A stretch of DNA of 64,000 bases from Bacillota bacterium. GTDB taxonomy: Bacteria > Bacillota > Clostridia > Acetivibrionales > DTU013. The position numbers were made by a program, and so were the translations under genes. A model generated the notes under the pieces. The model made no database searches. It was not told where the DNA came from and saw only the letters and a list, made by a program, of their open reading frames with translations. Location of the stretch: the NCBI GenBank assembly GCA_023439545.1, contig JAEXNT010000071.1:61346-125345 (forward strand), written 5' to 3'. Shown here one piece after another: positions 42,591-51,870 of this stretch (position 1 is its first letter; every line of letters starts with the position of its first letter).

Positions 42591-44234
42591 TCACTTGATT
42601 ATTTCCACGATATAGCTTTCGAACTTCTGCAGTCTGGCCTTCAGTTCCTCTATCTCGATATCGTTCTTTTCAGCCTTCAGGTCGTTCCTGACTATGGATG
42701 AAGCCTCCTCAAGCTCATCCTTGAGCTTGTCGAGCATATAAACGATCTCAAGCCGCTTGTAATCGTACTTTGCTTCTTCCCGCTCTTTCGCGGCAACCTT
42801 TTTTTCCGTTTCGAAAATACCTTTCGCAGTCACAATGAATGCTTCGCCGCGATCAGGTATTACGGTATCAAGACCGAGTTCAGTCCTTAACATGCCGGAA
42901 AACTCATTCATTGCTTCTTCTTCACCATGAACAATGAATATGTTTTTCGGTTTTTTCGTGAAATGCTTAACCCAATCGAGCAGTCCATTTTTATCGGCAT
43001 GGCCCGAAAAGCCCTCGATCATTTCGATCCTCGCATCTACCGTTATCTCTTCTCCGAATATCCTGACCTTTTTTGCGCCGTCGACCAAACGCCTTCCAAG
43101 GGTTCCGGCGGCCTGGTAGCCTACAAAAATGACTGAGGATTCCTTGCGCCACAGGTTATGCTTGAGATGGTGCTTTATGCGTCCGGCTTCACACATGCCG
43201 CTTGCAGAAATTATCATCGTGCTCTGTTTTTTCTCATTCAACGCCTTCGATTCTTCAGAACTCTGCGTGAATTGAAGACCCGGGAAGTCAAGCGGATTGT
43301 CTCCGTTCTTTATGTACTCCCTTGCTTCTTCGTCAAAGCAGTCAAGGTTATTCCTGAAAACCTGCGTAGCCGATACGGCCAGCGGGCTGTCGACATATAC
43401 TGGTATCTTTAACAGATCGTTTATTTTATTTCCGTATTTCTCGTGCTGTTTGAACAGATCGTATATTATCTCCTGCGTCCTACCTACGGCAAATGACGGG
43501 ATTACTACATTTCCGCCTTTTGCCACGGTGGAAGTAATAATTTCTATAAATTTGTCTACCTTGTTTTCTACGTTTGCATGGACCCTGTTCCCGTAAGTCG
43601 ATTCAATGAACAGATAATCTGCGTTCTCGATAATGCTTGGATCCCTAAGAATAGGCATGTTTCTGTTGCCAAGGTCACCGGAGAATACAAGCTTGACGTT
43701 CTCCCCGTTTTCATTGATCCAGAGCTCTATAATCGAAGATCCGAGTATGTGTCCGGCGTCATTGTAGCGTGCTTTTATCTGATCATTTATGTTAAATTCT
43801 TCGAAATATTTTACACCGGAAAACAATTTCATACAGTCGATTGCGTCCTGGCTCGTGTACAAAGGCTCAACAGGCGGCAATCCGGCCCTCTCCCTCTTTC
43901 TGTTCACCCACTCGTTTTCAAACTCCTGTATATGTCCGCTGTCCGGAAGCATTATCGAACAAAGGTCTACCGTTGCCTTTGTCGCGTATATGACGCCTTT
44001 GAAGCCGTTTGTATATAGCTTTGGGATGCGTCCGCTGTGGTCTATATGAGCATGCGTCAGCAGGACAAAGTCAAGCTCTCCCGGATTGAAGGGAAAAGGC
44101 TCATGATTCAGAGCGTCATCTGTACTGCTGCCCTGGAACATGCCGCAGTCCACCAGAAAATTGTACTTCCCCGTTTCTATATGATAACAGGAACCTGTAA
44201 CTGTCTTTGCAGCTCCGAGAAATGTTATCTTCAT
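42591..44234 (-). CDS. Metallo-beta-lactamase/beta-CASP RNA-processing-type hydrolase
   Basis: A 547-residue zinc hydrolase of the beta-CASP group (CPSF73/YSH1-like), usually RNA nucleases. The MBL motif 2 is LTHAHIDHSGRIP (about 55-67), motif 3 is NDAGHILGSS, and motif 4 is FSGDLG. The beta-CASP domain has VVIPSFAVGRTQEIIYDLF, with RNA-specificity features GFSGHADKNGLLDWV and IFIVHGEEEAM. The C-terminal 60 residues are a charged helix rich in Glu/Lys. The start MKITFLGAAKTVTGS lies behind GAGGTG. Confidence 0.93.
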   Translation of the reverse strand: MKITFLGAAKTVTGSCYHIETGKYNFLVDCGMFQGSSTDDALNHEPFPFNPGELDFVLLTHAHIDHSGRIPKLYTNGFKGVIYATKATVDLCSIMLPDSGHIQEFENEWVNRKRERAGLPPVEPLYTSQDAIDCMKLFSGVKYFEEFNINDQIKARYNDAGHILGSSIIELWINENGENVKLVFSGDLGNRNMPILRDPSIIENADYLFIESTYGNRVHANVENKVDKFIEIITSTVAKGGNVVIPSFAVGRTQEIIYDLFKQHEKYGNKINDLLKIPVYVDSPLAVSATQVFRNNLDCFDEEAREYIKNGDNPLDFPGLQFTQSSEESKALNEKKQSTMIISASGMCEAGRIKHHLKHNLWRKESSVIFVGYQAAGTLGRRLVDGAKKVRIFGEEITVDARIEMIEGFSGHADKNGLLDWVKHFTKKPKNIFIVHGEEEAMNEFSGMLRTELGLDTVIPDRGEAFIVTAKGIFETEKKVAAKEREEAKYDYKRLEIVYMLDKLKDELEEASSIVRNDLKAEKNDIEIEELKARLQKFESYIVEIIK

Positions 44235-44366
44235 AAAGCACCTCACATTTGTTCTATTAAGTGTTTAGCCGATATATGTATATGATTAACTATTCGACAA
44301 AAGAAGCTGTTTTCCTTCTGTATGATTAACAGAAAATCCTTCTTCCTGATTAGCAGAAAATGGGCT

Positions 44367-44395
44367 TGACTTAATGCAGCGTATGCCTTATACTT
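44367..44395 (+). promoter_or_regulatory. tRNA-Tyr promoter
   Basis: TTGACT (44367-44372), 17 bases, TATACT (44390-44395), 56 bases before the tRNA. Upstream, a direct repeat of GATTAACAGAAAAT/GATTAGCAGAAAAT is seen near 44324-44361. Confidence 0.7.
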
Positions 44396-44450
44396 GTTTT
44401 TGTCACTTTTCAGACAGCCTTTTGAACCGGCTGCTGAAGATGAATAATAC

Positions 44451-44535
44451 GGAGGGGTTCCCGAGCGGCCAAAGGGGGCAGACTGTAAATCTGTTGTCTC
44501 TGACTTCGATGGTTCGAATCCATCCCCCTCCACCA
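44451..44535 (+). tRNA. tRNA-Tyr (anticodon GTA)
   Basis: Acceptor GGAGGGG pairs with CCCCTCC. The anticodon GTA is at 44485-44487, a long class II variable arm is present as expected for bacterial tRNA-Tyr, the T arm is GATGG-TTCGAAT-CCATC, and a genomically encoded CCA ends it at 44535. Confidence 0.97.
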
Positions 44536-44922
44536 AAATTTCCCTAAAAAGCCTTGCGTTGCGACGCAGGGCTTTTTGGCATTTCTAGGAGTTTTTATCA
44601 ATTAAGCTTTCCATTAAGAGACATAATCTTATCCTCAACCTTAAATGCGAAACATAGTCCCCGGTTCGCTTAGTAGTGGTTTGTATTTTGTTCAAAGATG
44701 TTACTTACTTCAGTTATTTGGGTATATTGCTATTTATTAATAGTTTGTACAATATGCAATATTGAATATAGCTATTTGGTATCAGCCAGCGTTCATCTTA
44801 GCGGACATAAACTTTGCACGCCCCAATTTACAAGGTGTACAAGGCATTTTATGACTGAATAATTAAAACAAGAAAATATATGTATACTAATCCAATAGAA
44901 TGAAAAACAGGAGGGTAGTAAA
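44536..44922. other. 387-bp gap after tRNA-Tyr
   Basis: Starts with a terminator (AAAAAGCC...GGGCTTTTT, about 44548-44577) for the tRNA. The rest is AT-rich with no convincing ORF or RNA. A TATACT lies 40 bases before the DUF4256 gene, but no good -35 was found. Confidence 0.6.
44548..44577 (+). terminator. tRNA-Tyr terminator
   Basis: AAAAAGCC and GGGCTTTTT close a stem with inner TGCGT/ACGCA pairing and end in a T run, 13 bases after the CCA. Confidence 0.75.
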
Positions 44923-45486
44923 ATGGCCGATACGAAGGAGTTGTCAGCGGAACAGCGTGAAGAACTGCTCAGTACATTGAAAGCGCGTTTTGAGAATAAC
45001 ACAAACCGGCATAAAGATCTCGAATGGTCCAAGGTACAAGAAAAGTTAGAAGCTGAAGCTGAAAAATTGCGGTCACTTAAAGAAATGGAAAGAACCGGCG
45101 GTGAACCGGATGTCGTTGATATCGATAAAAATACTGGCGAATATATTTTTTATGATTGTTCGGCGGAAACCCCCAAAAGCCGCAGAAGTATTTGTTATGA
45201 CCGGGAAGCGTTGAGTTCAAGGAAAGAAAACAAGCCGGAAAACAGCGCTGTCGATATGGCCGCCGCAATGGGTATCGACATCTTGACGGAGGAACAATAC
45301 CGGGAGTTGCAGAAACTTGGAAACTTCGATACAAAAACGTCAAGCTGGGTTAAAACGCCTTCCAATATCAGAAAGCTTGGCGGGGCTATATTTTGTGACC
45401 GTCGGTACGATACTGTTTTTATGTACCACAATGGAGCGGAAAGCTACTATAGTAACAGGGGTTTTCGAGGCTCGCTGAAAGTTTGA
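44923..45486 (+). CDS. DUF4256 family protein
   Basis: A 187-residue soluble protein that I recognise as the DUF4256 family, widespread in Firmicutes and some Proteobacteria and without known function. Conserved-looking stretches are LLSTLKARFENNTNRH, MERTGGEPDVVDID, TGEYIFYDCSAETPKSRRSICYD and VFMYHNGAESYYSNRGFRG. It has a good GGAGGG site. It is monocistronic, converging on murD across a shared terminator. Confidence 0.82.
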   Translation: MADTKELSAEQREELLSTLKARFENNTNRHKDLEWSKVQEKLEAEAEKLRSLKEMERTGGEPDVVDIDKNTGEYIFYDCSAETPKSRRSICYDREALSSRKENKPENSAVDMAAAMGIDILTEEQYRELQKLGNFDTKTSSWVKTPSNIRKLGGAIFCDRRYDTVFMYHNGAESYYSNRGFRGSLKV

Positions 45487-45508
45487 ATTTTGGTTAAAAG
45501 CCATGACA

Positions 45509-45545
45509 AAACCCTGTATGGCTGATTTAAAGGCATACAGGGTTT
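45509..45545. terminator. Bidirectional hairpin between DUF4256 gene and murD
   Basis: AAACCCTGTATG and CATACAGGGTTT form a perfect 12-bp stem with a 13-base loop in the gap between convergent genes. T runs are short on both sides. Confidence 0.7.
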
Positions 45546-45556
45546 GTACCTGGATT

Positions 45557-46951
45557 TTACAAGCTGTTTACAATCGTCTTGAACGCTATGCCGCGTTCCT
45601 CGAAGTTCTTGAACATATCGAAGCTTGCGCTTGCCGGGGAAAGCAGGACTATATCCTTTTCAACGGCATTTTCGCATGCCTTTCTCACAGCTTCCTCGAG
45701 AGATGAGCAGCGAATGATCGGAATGTCATCTCCCTTTCCCGTTCTTGCCGTTTCGTCGCGCAGTGATTTTTCTATTTTATCTGCCGTCTGTCCTATCAGT
45801 ATCAGGCACTTAACGCGCTCCGTCAGAGTCTCTCCAAGTTCGTCATACGGTATTTGCTTGTCGTAGCCTCCCGCTATAAGGATAACCTTGCTCCTGAGGG
45901 CACGTATGCTTGCAATAGTCCTTGTGGGGCTGGAACCTATCGAATCGTTGTAGAAGCTGATTCCATTGACGTCCCTGACATGCTCGATCCGATGCTCTAC
46001 TCCGCGGAAGCCAACAGCGACCGCCATTATTGCCGCAGGCATCACAAAATCTATCGTTGCAGCGGCTGCCGCCATATAATTTTCTATATTGTGTACTCCC
46101 GGCAGCAGTATCTCATCTGTCCTGACTAATTCCAGGTCCTTTCCTCCGCTTCGATAAACGATGCTGCCTCCCGAAAGCACCACGCCTTCGTCGAGCTGCG
46201 CCCTCCTGCTGAACAGTATTACCTTACCCGCGCCTTCCTTTGCGAATTCACGAGTGGTATCGTTGTCGTAATTGACTACGAGCGTGTCGTTTTCATTCTG
46301 GTAAAGGAATATGTTCCTCTTGGCGTCCGAGTACTCCTTCATCGACTTATGTACATCGAGATGGTTGGGCGACAGGTTCGTTACAACAGCCGTATGCAGC
46401 CTGTTCCTCATCGTCTGGAGTTGAAAGCTGCTAAGTTCCAGCACTACCATGTCGTTTTCCTGTATCTCGTCTATCCTGTCCAGCAGCGGAGTCCCTATAT
46501 TGCCTCCCAGCCAGCATTTAAAGCCCTGTCTGCCGAGTATCCTGTATATCAGCGTCGTTGTAGTGGTTTTGCCGTCGCTTCCCGTTACTGCGAATATCCT
46601 CGCAGGGCAAAGCTTGCAGAAAACCTCCATCTCTGAAGTGATTTCAGCGCCTGCCTCGGCCTCCCGCAAAAGCTCGGGTATGTCGAAACGTATCTTGGGA
46701 GTCTTGAATATGACGTCGAACCCTTTCAATTCCTTGAGATAATCAGGTCCGAGGCTGTATTTTACGTTAAGTCCCTTCAGTTCGTCCAGCGACTGACTGA
46801 GCACATTTTCGTCCGATTTGTCGAAAGCCGTGATGTCGACGCCGAGGTTGCCAAGGTATTTGATCAACGGCGTATTACTGATCCCGATGCCTAAAACTGC
46901 TACTTTCTTCGTTACGATCTCTTTTTTAAACTGCTCGAGCTTGTCGTTCAA
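45557..46951 (-). CDS. murD: UDP-N-acetylmuramoylalanine--D-glutamate ligase
   Basis: Adds D-glutamate to UDP-MurNAc-L-Ala in peptidoglycan synthesis. The 464 residues have an N-terminal Rossmann region (VAVLGIGISNTPLIKYL), the ATP loop GSDGKTTTT (about 123), the Mur-ligase motif LSPNHLDVHKSMKEY, and FYNDSIGSSPTRTIASI. The TTG start lies behind GGAGGT. It stands alone, not in a dcw cluster, which suggests that other mur genes are elsewhere. Confidence 0.95.
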   Translation of the reverse strand: MNDKLEQFKKEIVTKKVAVLGIGISNTPLIKYLGNLGVDITAFDKSDENVLSQSLDELKGLNVKYSLGPDYLKELKGFDVIFKTPKIRFDIPELLREAEAGAEITSEMEVFCKLCPARIFAVTGSDGKTTTTTLIYRILGRQGFKCWLGGNIGTPLLDRIDEIQENDMVVLELSSFQLQTMRNRLHTAVVTNLSPNHLDVHKSMKEYSDAKRNIFLYQNENDTLVVNYDNDTTREFAKEGAGKVILFSRRAQLDEGVVLSGGSIVYRSGGKDLELVRTDEILLPGVHNIENYMAAAAATIDFVMPAAIMAVAVGFRGVEHRIEHVRDVNGISFYNDSIGSSPTRTIASIRALRSKVILIAGGYDKQIPYDELGETLTERVKCLILIGQTADKIEKSLRDETARTGKGDDIPIIRCSSLEEAVRKACENAVEKDIVLLSPASASFDMFKNFEERGIAFKTIVNSL

Positions 46952-47028
46952 TTCTTCTACCTCCAGATCACGATTCGCAATGTCTTTTACTGTATTTTAA
47001 AAGACATGATAATTTTATAATTTTCCAC

Positions 47029-47057
47029 TTGCAATTATACAACATTTCTAGTAGAAT
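47029..47057 (+). promoter_or_regulatory. tRNA-Leu promoter
   Basis: TTGCAA (47029-47034), 17 bases, TAGAAT (47052-47057), 20 bases before the tRNA. Confidence 0.65.
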
Positions 47058-47076
47058 TAATATTGCCTTTTGAAAC

Positions 47077-47163
47077 GCGGGAATGGCGGAATTGGCAGAC
47101 GCGCTAGTTTCAGGTACTAGAGCTCGCAAGGGTGTGCAGGTTCAAGTCCTGTTTCCCGCACCA
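47077..47163 (+). tRNA. tRNA-Leu (anticodon CAG)
   Basis: Acceptor GCGGGAA/TTCCCGC, anticodon stem CTAGT/ACTAG with loop TTCAGGT (anticodon CAG at 47111-47113), class II variable arm, T arm with GGTTCAAGTCC, and encoded CCA at 47161-47163. It is the left boundary of the exporter block. Confidence 0.97.
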
Positions 47164-47164
47164 A

Positions 47165-47203
47165 ATAAAAATCCGAACCTTATGGGTTCGGATTTTTATT
47201 TTG
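47165..47203 (+). terminator. tRNA-Leu terminator
   Basis: AAAAATCCGAACC and GGTTCGGATTTTT (with flanking A-T pairs) around TTATG, followed by ATTTT, directly after the tRNA. Confidence 0.85.
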
Positions 47204-47244
47204 CCAAGATGAGTTACTGGCAAAGCCGCATTGTTTAGCGAAAG

Positions 47245-48897
47245 CTATATCGTAATCACCCTATCACAAAGCGCAAGTGAGCTTTCCCGGTGAGCGACAA
47301 CAACAATGGTTTTGTCCTGACCTATGCTCCTTATAGCATCCTGTATGATACTCTCGCTATACTGATCGAGGGCGCTTGTGGCTTCATCGAAGATAAAAAC
47401 CTTAACATCTCTTAGAAATAGCCGGGCGAGAACGATACGCTGTTTTTGACCGCCTGAAAGTTTTATTCCGCGTTCGCCTATAACGGTATCAAAGCCGTCG
47501 GGCAAATTTTTGATAAAATCGTAAATATATGCTTTTTGGCAAGCGGAAATAAGCTCCTCATCCGTTGCGTCATCTTTGGCATACAACAAATTTTCACGAA
47601 TACTTGCGTTAAATAATGTGTTTTCCTGCATTACAAATCCGACTCTACGGTGTATCCCTGCAAGAGAAAGCTCTGTTAAGTCCACTTCTGAAAATATTAC
47701 TGTACCACTTGAAGGGTGCAGCATTCCCATCATAAGTTTGAGCACAGTTGTTTTGCCAGCGCCGCTTTTCCCTTTAAAACCTACCCGTTCTCCGTCATCA
47801 ATATAAAAGCTGAGTTTCTCAACAACATTTTTTTCTGTGTCAGGGTATGCAAATGTAACATCCTGAAATTCAATGCGATTGCTTGTTCCAAGCACTTGCA
47901 AACCCCGACGTTTAGCAAACTCATGGGAAAGCTCCTCCATCATTCGGTCACTCTGCGGCGTGGCTGCGAGCAGTTCAGCGTCTGTTCCAGATACTGTCTT
48001 GAGTGCGTTTGAGAGAATACTATAATACTGCATGAATACAAGCAGTGATCCGATCTCAAAATGCCCTTCGATAATGAGAAGTCCTCCGAAAAAATATAAT
48101 GAAAACTGCATCAAAAACTCTTCTTTGATTTTTGGAATTACCAAAACTCTAGCAACCCAATAGTTAATCCATGTTCCGAAGAAAATAGCGTAGTGGTGGA
48201 TATACCAGGCAAATTGCCGTTCTTCATGCTTTTGAAGGATTAGAGCTTTAATCTCACGCCAGCCTTGTATCGAAGCATGCAGCCAGCTTGACATCTTCTG
48301 ATCGTTCTCTCTCTGCTCATTCAGGACAACAGTCTCATGTTTTGCTATAACATGATCGAGCCAAAAAGTCAGCGGAATCACCACGCAGGAGAAAAGAGCA
48401 AGCCGCCATTCTATAAAGAAAAGTAAAACCGCTGAAATAACGAGTGTCGCATAGGCTATGACATAATCAACCGTCTGTGAGCCCGCATAGGAGGCAATAC
48501 ATGCAGTATCATCTTCCAAACGCATTTTCATGTCGCCGACACTCTGATCGTCATAACTTGGGAAATCACGGGTCAGGAATCCGCGCAGCATTTTCATTTT
48601 GACCCGGAAGGCGACCCTGTTCACAAGACGGTTTGTGCTGTGGTTTTTTAGATAAGATAGCCCTAAATTGATTGCAAAGACCGATAGATAACCAATGACA
48701 ACGATGGTCATCAGCGAGAGCTCTTGTTTCAAGATAACCCTGTTTATAAACATTTTATAAAATAGTGGCTGTACAAAACCGAGTGACATAGCCAATATCC
48801 CTATTACGAGGTTGAGAAACAAAAACCTTTTTACTCCTAACGCAAACGGTTTCAGAGAGCGCAGCACTTTAAGCCTGTATCTGATTTTCTCACGCAT
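47245..48897 (-). CDS. ABC exporter half-transporter 2 (slightly short C-terminus)
   Basis: An integral exporter subunit with six membrane helices (residues 20-300) and one ATPase domain. Walker A is GKSGAGKTTV (about 375), the signature LSGGQKQR, Walker B VFIFDEATSALD, and the H-loop VVVAHRESSL. The protein ends at CDRVITI. The usual 20-25 residues after the H-loop (D-G-x-I-x-E-x-G type) are missing, although all catalytic motifs are kept. It overlaps its partner by 8 bases, so a heterodimer is likely. Cargo unknown. Confidence 0.88.
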   Translation of the reverse strand: MREKIRYRLKVLRSLKPFALGVKRFLFLNLVIGILAMSLGFVQPLFYKMFINRVILKQELSLMTIVVIGYLSVFAINLGLSYLKNHSTNRLVNRVAFRVKMKMLRGFLTRDFPSYDDQSVGDMKMRLEDDTACIASYAGSQTVDYVIAYATLVISAVLLFFIEWRLALFSCVVIPLTFWLDHVIAKHETVVLNEQRENDQKMSSWLHASIQGWREIKALILQKHEERQFAWYIHHYAIFFGTWINYWVARVLVIPKIKEEFLMQFSLYFFGGLLIIEGHFEIGSLLVFMQYYSILSNALKTVSGTDAELLAATPQSDRMMEELSHEFAKRRGLQVLGTSNRIEFQDVTFAYPDTEKNVVEKLSFYIDDGERVGFKGKSGAGKTTVLKLMMGMLHPSSGTVIFSEVDLTELSLAGIHRRVGFVMQENTLFNASIRENLLYAKDDATDEELISACQKAYIYDFIKNLPDGFDTVIGERGIKLSGGQKQRIVLARLFLRDVKVFIFDEATSALDQYSESIIQDAIRSIGQDKTIVVVAHRESSLALCDRVITI

Positions 48898-50635
48898 CAG
48901 CGATCACCTCCCGCAGTGCAAACAGCTCTCTAAAAGCAGCGCTTGACCGTTCCAAATCCGCTGGAATGCCTATTTCAATAATCTTTCCATCCCTAATAAT
49001 AGCGGCGCGGTCACACAGCATCACCGAACTTTGCCGATGAGCGATTATAATCGAAGTGCGCCCGGAAAGTACAGCCTCCCAAGCCTCGTGAATCTGCCTC
49101 TCCGTTTCGCTGTCCAGCGAGGAGGTTGCCTCGTCAAAGATAATGATCGATGGGTTTTTCAGGTATATCCGTGCAATGGCGATTCTTTGCCTTTGACCTC
49201 CCGACAGACCAATCCCTTTGCCGCCAATAGCACTGTTAATGCCCTCCGGCAAGCTGGACACATAATCCCATATTCCGGCTTTTTGCAGTGCATCGATGAT
49301 TTCATCATCTGATGCCTCCGGCTTTCCAAGCAACAGGTTATCCTTGATGCTGACGTCAAAAAGCAGCACATCCTGAGAAACCATACCTACATTCTGCCGT
49401 ATGGATTTTAAACTGCAATCGGACAGCCTTTGCCCATCAACGACGATACTGCCTTTCTGCACGCCGTAAAACCCAAGCAACATATAACCAAAGGTCGTCT
49501 TGCCGCATCCGCTCTTTCCGCACAGGGCAAACCGTTCCCCCGCCCGGATATGGAGGTCGAAATCCCGCAAAATATACCCGCTTTTTTGATAGGCGAAGGT
49601 AATATCTTCGGCAATTATTTCTCCTCTGTGCACATTGAGTGTATTCTTTCCCTGCCAGTCATCTTCAGTGGGAGATTGAATGAAATCATAGATGCGCTGT
49701 ATATACCCAACACGGTTTTGCGCGTCAAGATAAGAACCGCTCGTAATTTTGACCTGGTTTGTCAGTGCTGTGAAATAGGTGATGACTACTGTCAACAGGC
49801 CAATGGTCATATTTCCCCGGCTGACCAAATAAGCAGTTAGCGTGAATATTGCAAGCTGAATTACGAGATTTGCACCGGTAATAATATTTTGAGCCGTGAT
49901 CGTCGACACTCCCGCTTTGATATTTACCGCAAACATTTTTTTGTAGCGGCCAATGATGTCACGGTTTACTTTCTTCGTTGCGCCAAGCAGCCTTATATCT
50001 CGAATGGCGGTAAAGACTTCGTAAATATAGCTGACATACCCGCTGTAATATTCTCTTTGCTCATCCGAGTATCCCCGTATTTTCTTACCGAACTTTGCAT
50101 TGATGATAACCGAAATAGGAACGGCTACAAGTGTGAGCATGCCAATCCACGGACTGATTAGAAAAATATAAAGTGTCAGTAGTATAAGGTTAATGCACCC
50201 GTTTGTAATATGGATGATATTTCGGATTACAAAGTGCATGCATTCGCGGGCATAATGCTGGACAATGGTGATGATATCACCTGTTTTAGCATCTGACATG
50301 AATTCCGCGTTCGTTTTTTGCAGATGCCGGAAGATATCCCGCTGGATATTGTAAACATACATGCTCATCAGGTGTTGATGCTGGGCATATATCAGAAAAT
50401 AAAGCACACAGGAGAAAACGGACATGATGACAAAAACCAGACTGACGCTTAAAAAGGAATGAAGATTCCGGCGATATACAATCTCATCAATCATGATGCC
50501 GAAAAGTATTGGCATTACGATTCCGAGAAGCATATCGAAAAACCATCCAAAGTAAAACATGATGAAGTTTTTCCTGTGATAGCCTATGTATTTAGAGAGA
50601 AACTTGATAGCGCCAAAGTAATTCAGCTTCTTCAT
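48890..50635 (-). CDS. ABC exporter half-transporter 1
   Basis: A 581-residue partner with six helices (about 18-310) and an ATPase domain: Walker A GKSGCGKTTF (about 385), signature LSGGQRQR, Walker B IIFDEATSSLD, H-loop IIAHRQSS, and the full ending IRDGKIIEIGIPADLERSSAAFRELF. There is no C39 peptidase domain, so it is not a processing bacteriocin exporter. The ATG follows GGGAGAGG and overlaps the end of the 62-residue ORF. Expression is probably controlled by the divergent AraC regulator. Confidence 0.9.
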   Translation of the reverse strand: MKKLNYFGAIKFLSKYIGYHRKNFIMFYFGWFFDMLLGIVMPILFGIMIDEIVYRRNLHSFLSVSLVFVIMSVFSCVLYFLIYAQHQHLMSMYVYNIQRDIFRHLQKTNAEFMSDAKTGDIITIVQHYARECMHFVIRNIIHITNGCINLILLTLYIFLISPWIGMLTLVAVPISVIINAKFGKKIRGYSDEQREYYSGYVSYIYEVFTAIRDIRLLGATKKVNRDIIGRYKKMFAVNIKAGVSTITAQNIITGANLVIQLAIFTLTAYLVSRGNMTIGLLTVVITYFTALTNQVKITSGSYLDAQNRVGYIQRIYDFIQSPTEDDWQGKNTLNVHRGEIIAEDITFAYQKSGYILRDFDLHIRAGERFALCGKSGCGKTTFGYMLLGFYGVQKGSIVVDGQRLSDCSLKSIRQNVGMVSQDVLLFDVSIKDNLLLGKPEASDDEIIDALQKAGIWDYVSSLPEGINSAIGGKGIGLSGGQRQRIAIARIYLKNPSIIIFDEATSSLDSETERQIHEAWEAVLSGRTSIIIAHRQSSVMLCDRAAIIRDGKIIEIGIPADLERSSAAFRELFALREVIADA

Positions 50636-50820
50636 AATCCTCTCCCTGCCCGTATAAAGATCATGTGAAACAATGTCTGGCTGCCCGCATCGGTTTCAAT
50701 TCGCGTGACCAGAGTCAGATATAAAAAAAGCGCTACTCCGAGCAGAAGAACGCTGTAATAGAACAATGGCTTTTTGGTGGCAAAGTGTAAATATAAAATA
50801 CATAAAGATTTCTTTTTCAA
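50632..50820 (-). CDS. Small single-helix membrane protein, first gene of the exporter operon
   Basis: A 62-residue product not recognised. It starts at TTG behind GGGGGG, about 20 bases downstream of the predicted transcription start. A basic N-terminus is followed by a hydrophobic helix (about residues 19-40, FYYSVLLLGVALFLYLTLVT) and a short tail ending FIRAGRGL. The topology resembles the N-terminus of an HlyD-type accessory protein, so it could be a truncated remnant, or a genuine small protein. The last codons form the ribosome site of the next gene. Confidence 0.5.
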   Translation of the reverse strand: MKKKSLCILYLHFATKKPLFYYSVLLLGVALFLYLTLVTRIETDAGSQTLFHMIFIRAGRGL

Positions 50821-50847
50821 AATAATCCCCCCATTTCATGTTAAATA

Positions 50848-50877
50848 ATTGTAACTGATTCCTTTTATTGTTACAAT
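50848..50877. promoter_or_regulatory. Perfectly symmetric bidirectional promoter/operator
   Basis: ATTGTAAC-N14-GTTACAAT. Read rightward it gives TTGTAA (50849-50854), 17 bases, TACAAT (50872-50877). Read leftward it gives the same TTGTAA-17-TACAAT on the complement. The same bases therefore serve as the -35 of one promoter and the -10 of the other, for the araC-type gene (plus) and the exporter operon (minus). Confidence 0.7.
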
Positions 50878-50926
50878 GAAGTTTATCAAGTAATTAGCTA
50901 TACTTTTTGCAAGTGAGGTGAATATC

Positions 50927-51838
50927 ATGCCGCAAAATGACCGCCATAGAACGAGGGTTGTGCCCATAGAATTTGTGGCGCATGAAGGCTTTGAAAACCT
51001 TCCTCTTGTAGAACGGGTGAGTATTGTTTTGATTACCAACGGGAAAGCAAGCCTATTTCTCAATGAAAAGGCCGTAACACTGACGGCTCCCTGCATTATG
51101 CTCATTTCTCAGTATGACTCGATCAAGTTAATTGAAGCAACAAGGCTTGCCGCAAAATCATTTAGCTTTAACCCGGTTTTTATGAACTCCTCGCTTACAT
51201 TCAAACGCCTTAAAGATAATGACTTTTTTGAGCTTGAGGATGAACACGACCGCAATATGATGAACATGTTTTTACGCAGAGACGAATACTACGACGGGAC
51301 AATCGACCTGCCGCCAAAAACATATCTGCGAATATCCGAATGGCTGGCTATAATAGGAACGGAAGTTTACGCTCAAAGCGACGGCTATTGGACATGCCGC
51401 ATCAGGCGATATCTTCTGCAAACTCTCTACCTTCTGGATGATATTTACATGGAGAGTAATACGCTGCATACTATCAAGAGGGAGAAGTCTCCCGTAGACA
51501 TTCTGCTGGAGTACATTCACATAAATTATTCAAGCGATATTTCCCTTGATGATCTTTGTGAACTTGTACATATCAACCGAACCTCGCTTAACCTGAAGTT
51601 TAAGGAACAGATTGGGTATACGGCTATGGAATATCTGCTCAGGCATCGGATAAAAATCGCCTGCGACGCACTTTCGCATACAAATCTGAGTCTTGCTGAA
51701 ATCGCTGAAGCTATCGGGTTTAAATACGATACATATTTTATCAAACAGTTTTCATCAAAGCTGGGAATGTCCCCGACAGAATACCGCCTAGGCATTTGGG
51801 AAGAAAGAGATAAGCGACATTCGACAAATAAAAGCTGA
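50927..51838 (+). CDS. AraC-family transcriptional regulator
   Basis: A 303-residue regulator. The N-terminal cupin-like effector domain (about 10-150) has LVERVSIVLITNGKASLFLNEKAV. The C-terminal AraC double helix-turn-helix (about 205-300) has ISLDDLCELVHINRTSLNLKFKEQIG and LSLAEIAEAIGFKYDTYFIKQFSSKLGMSPTEYR. The ATG at 50927 is preferred over an upstream GTG that lies in the GAGGTG site. It is divergent from the ABC exporter and probably controls it. Confidence 0.9.
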   Translation: MPQNDRHRTRVVPIEFVAHEGFENLPLVERVSIVLITNGKASLFLNEKAVTLTAPCIMLISQYDSIKLIEATRLAAKSFSFNPVFMNSSLTFKRLKDNDFFELEDEHDRNMMNMFLRRDEYYDGTIDLPPKTYLRISEWLAIIGTEVYAQSDGYWTCRIRRYLLQTLYLLDDIYMESNTLHTIKREKSPVDILLEYIHINYSSDISLDDLCELVHINRTSLNLKFKEQIGYTAMEYLLRHRIKIACDALSHTNLSLAEIAEAIGFKYDTYFIKQFSSKLGMSPTEYRLGIWEERDKRHSTNKS

Positions 51839-51870
51839 ACAAACGAGAACTGAAGACTTATAGTTTTTAG

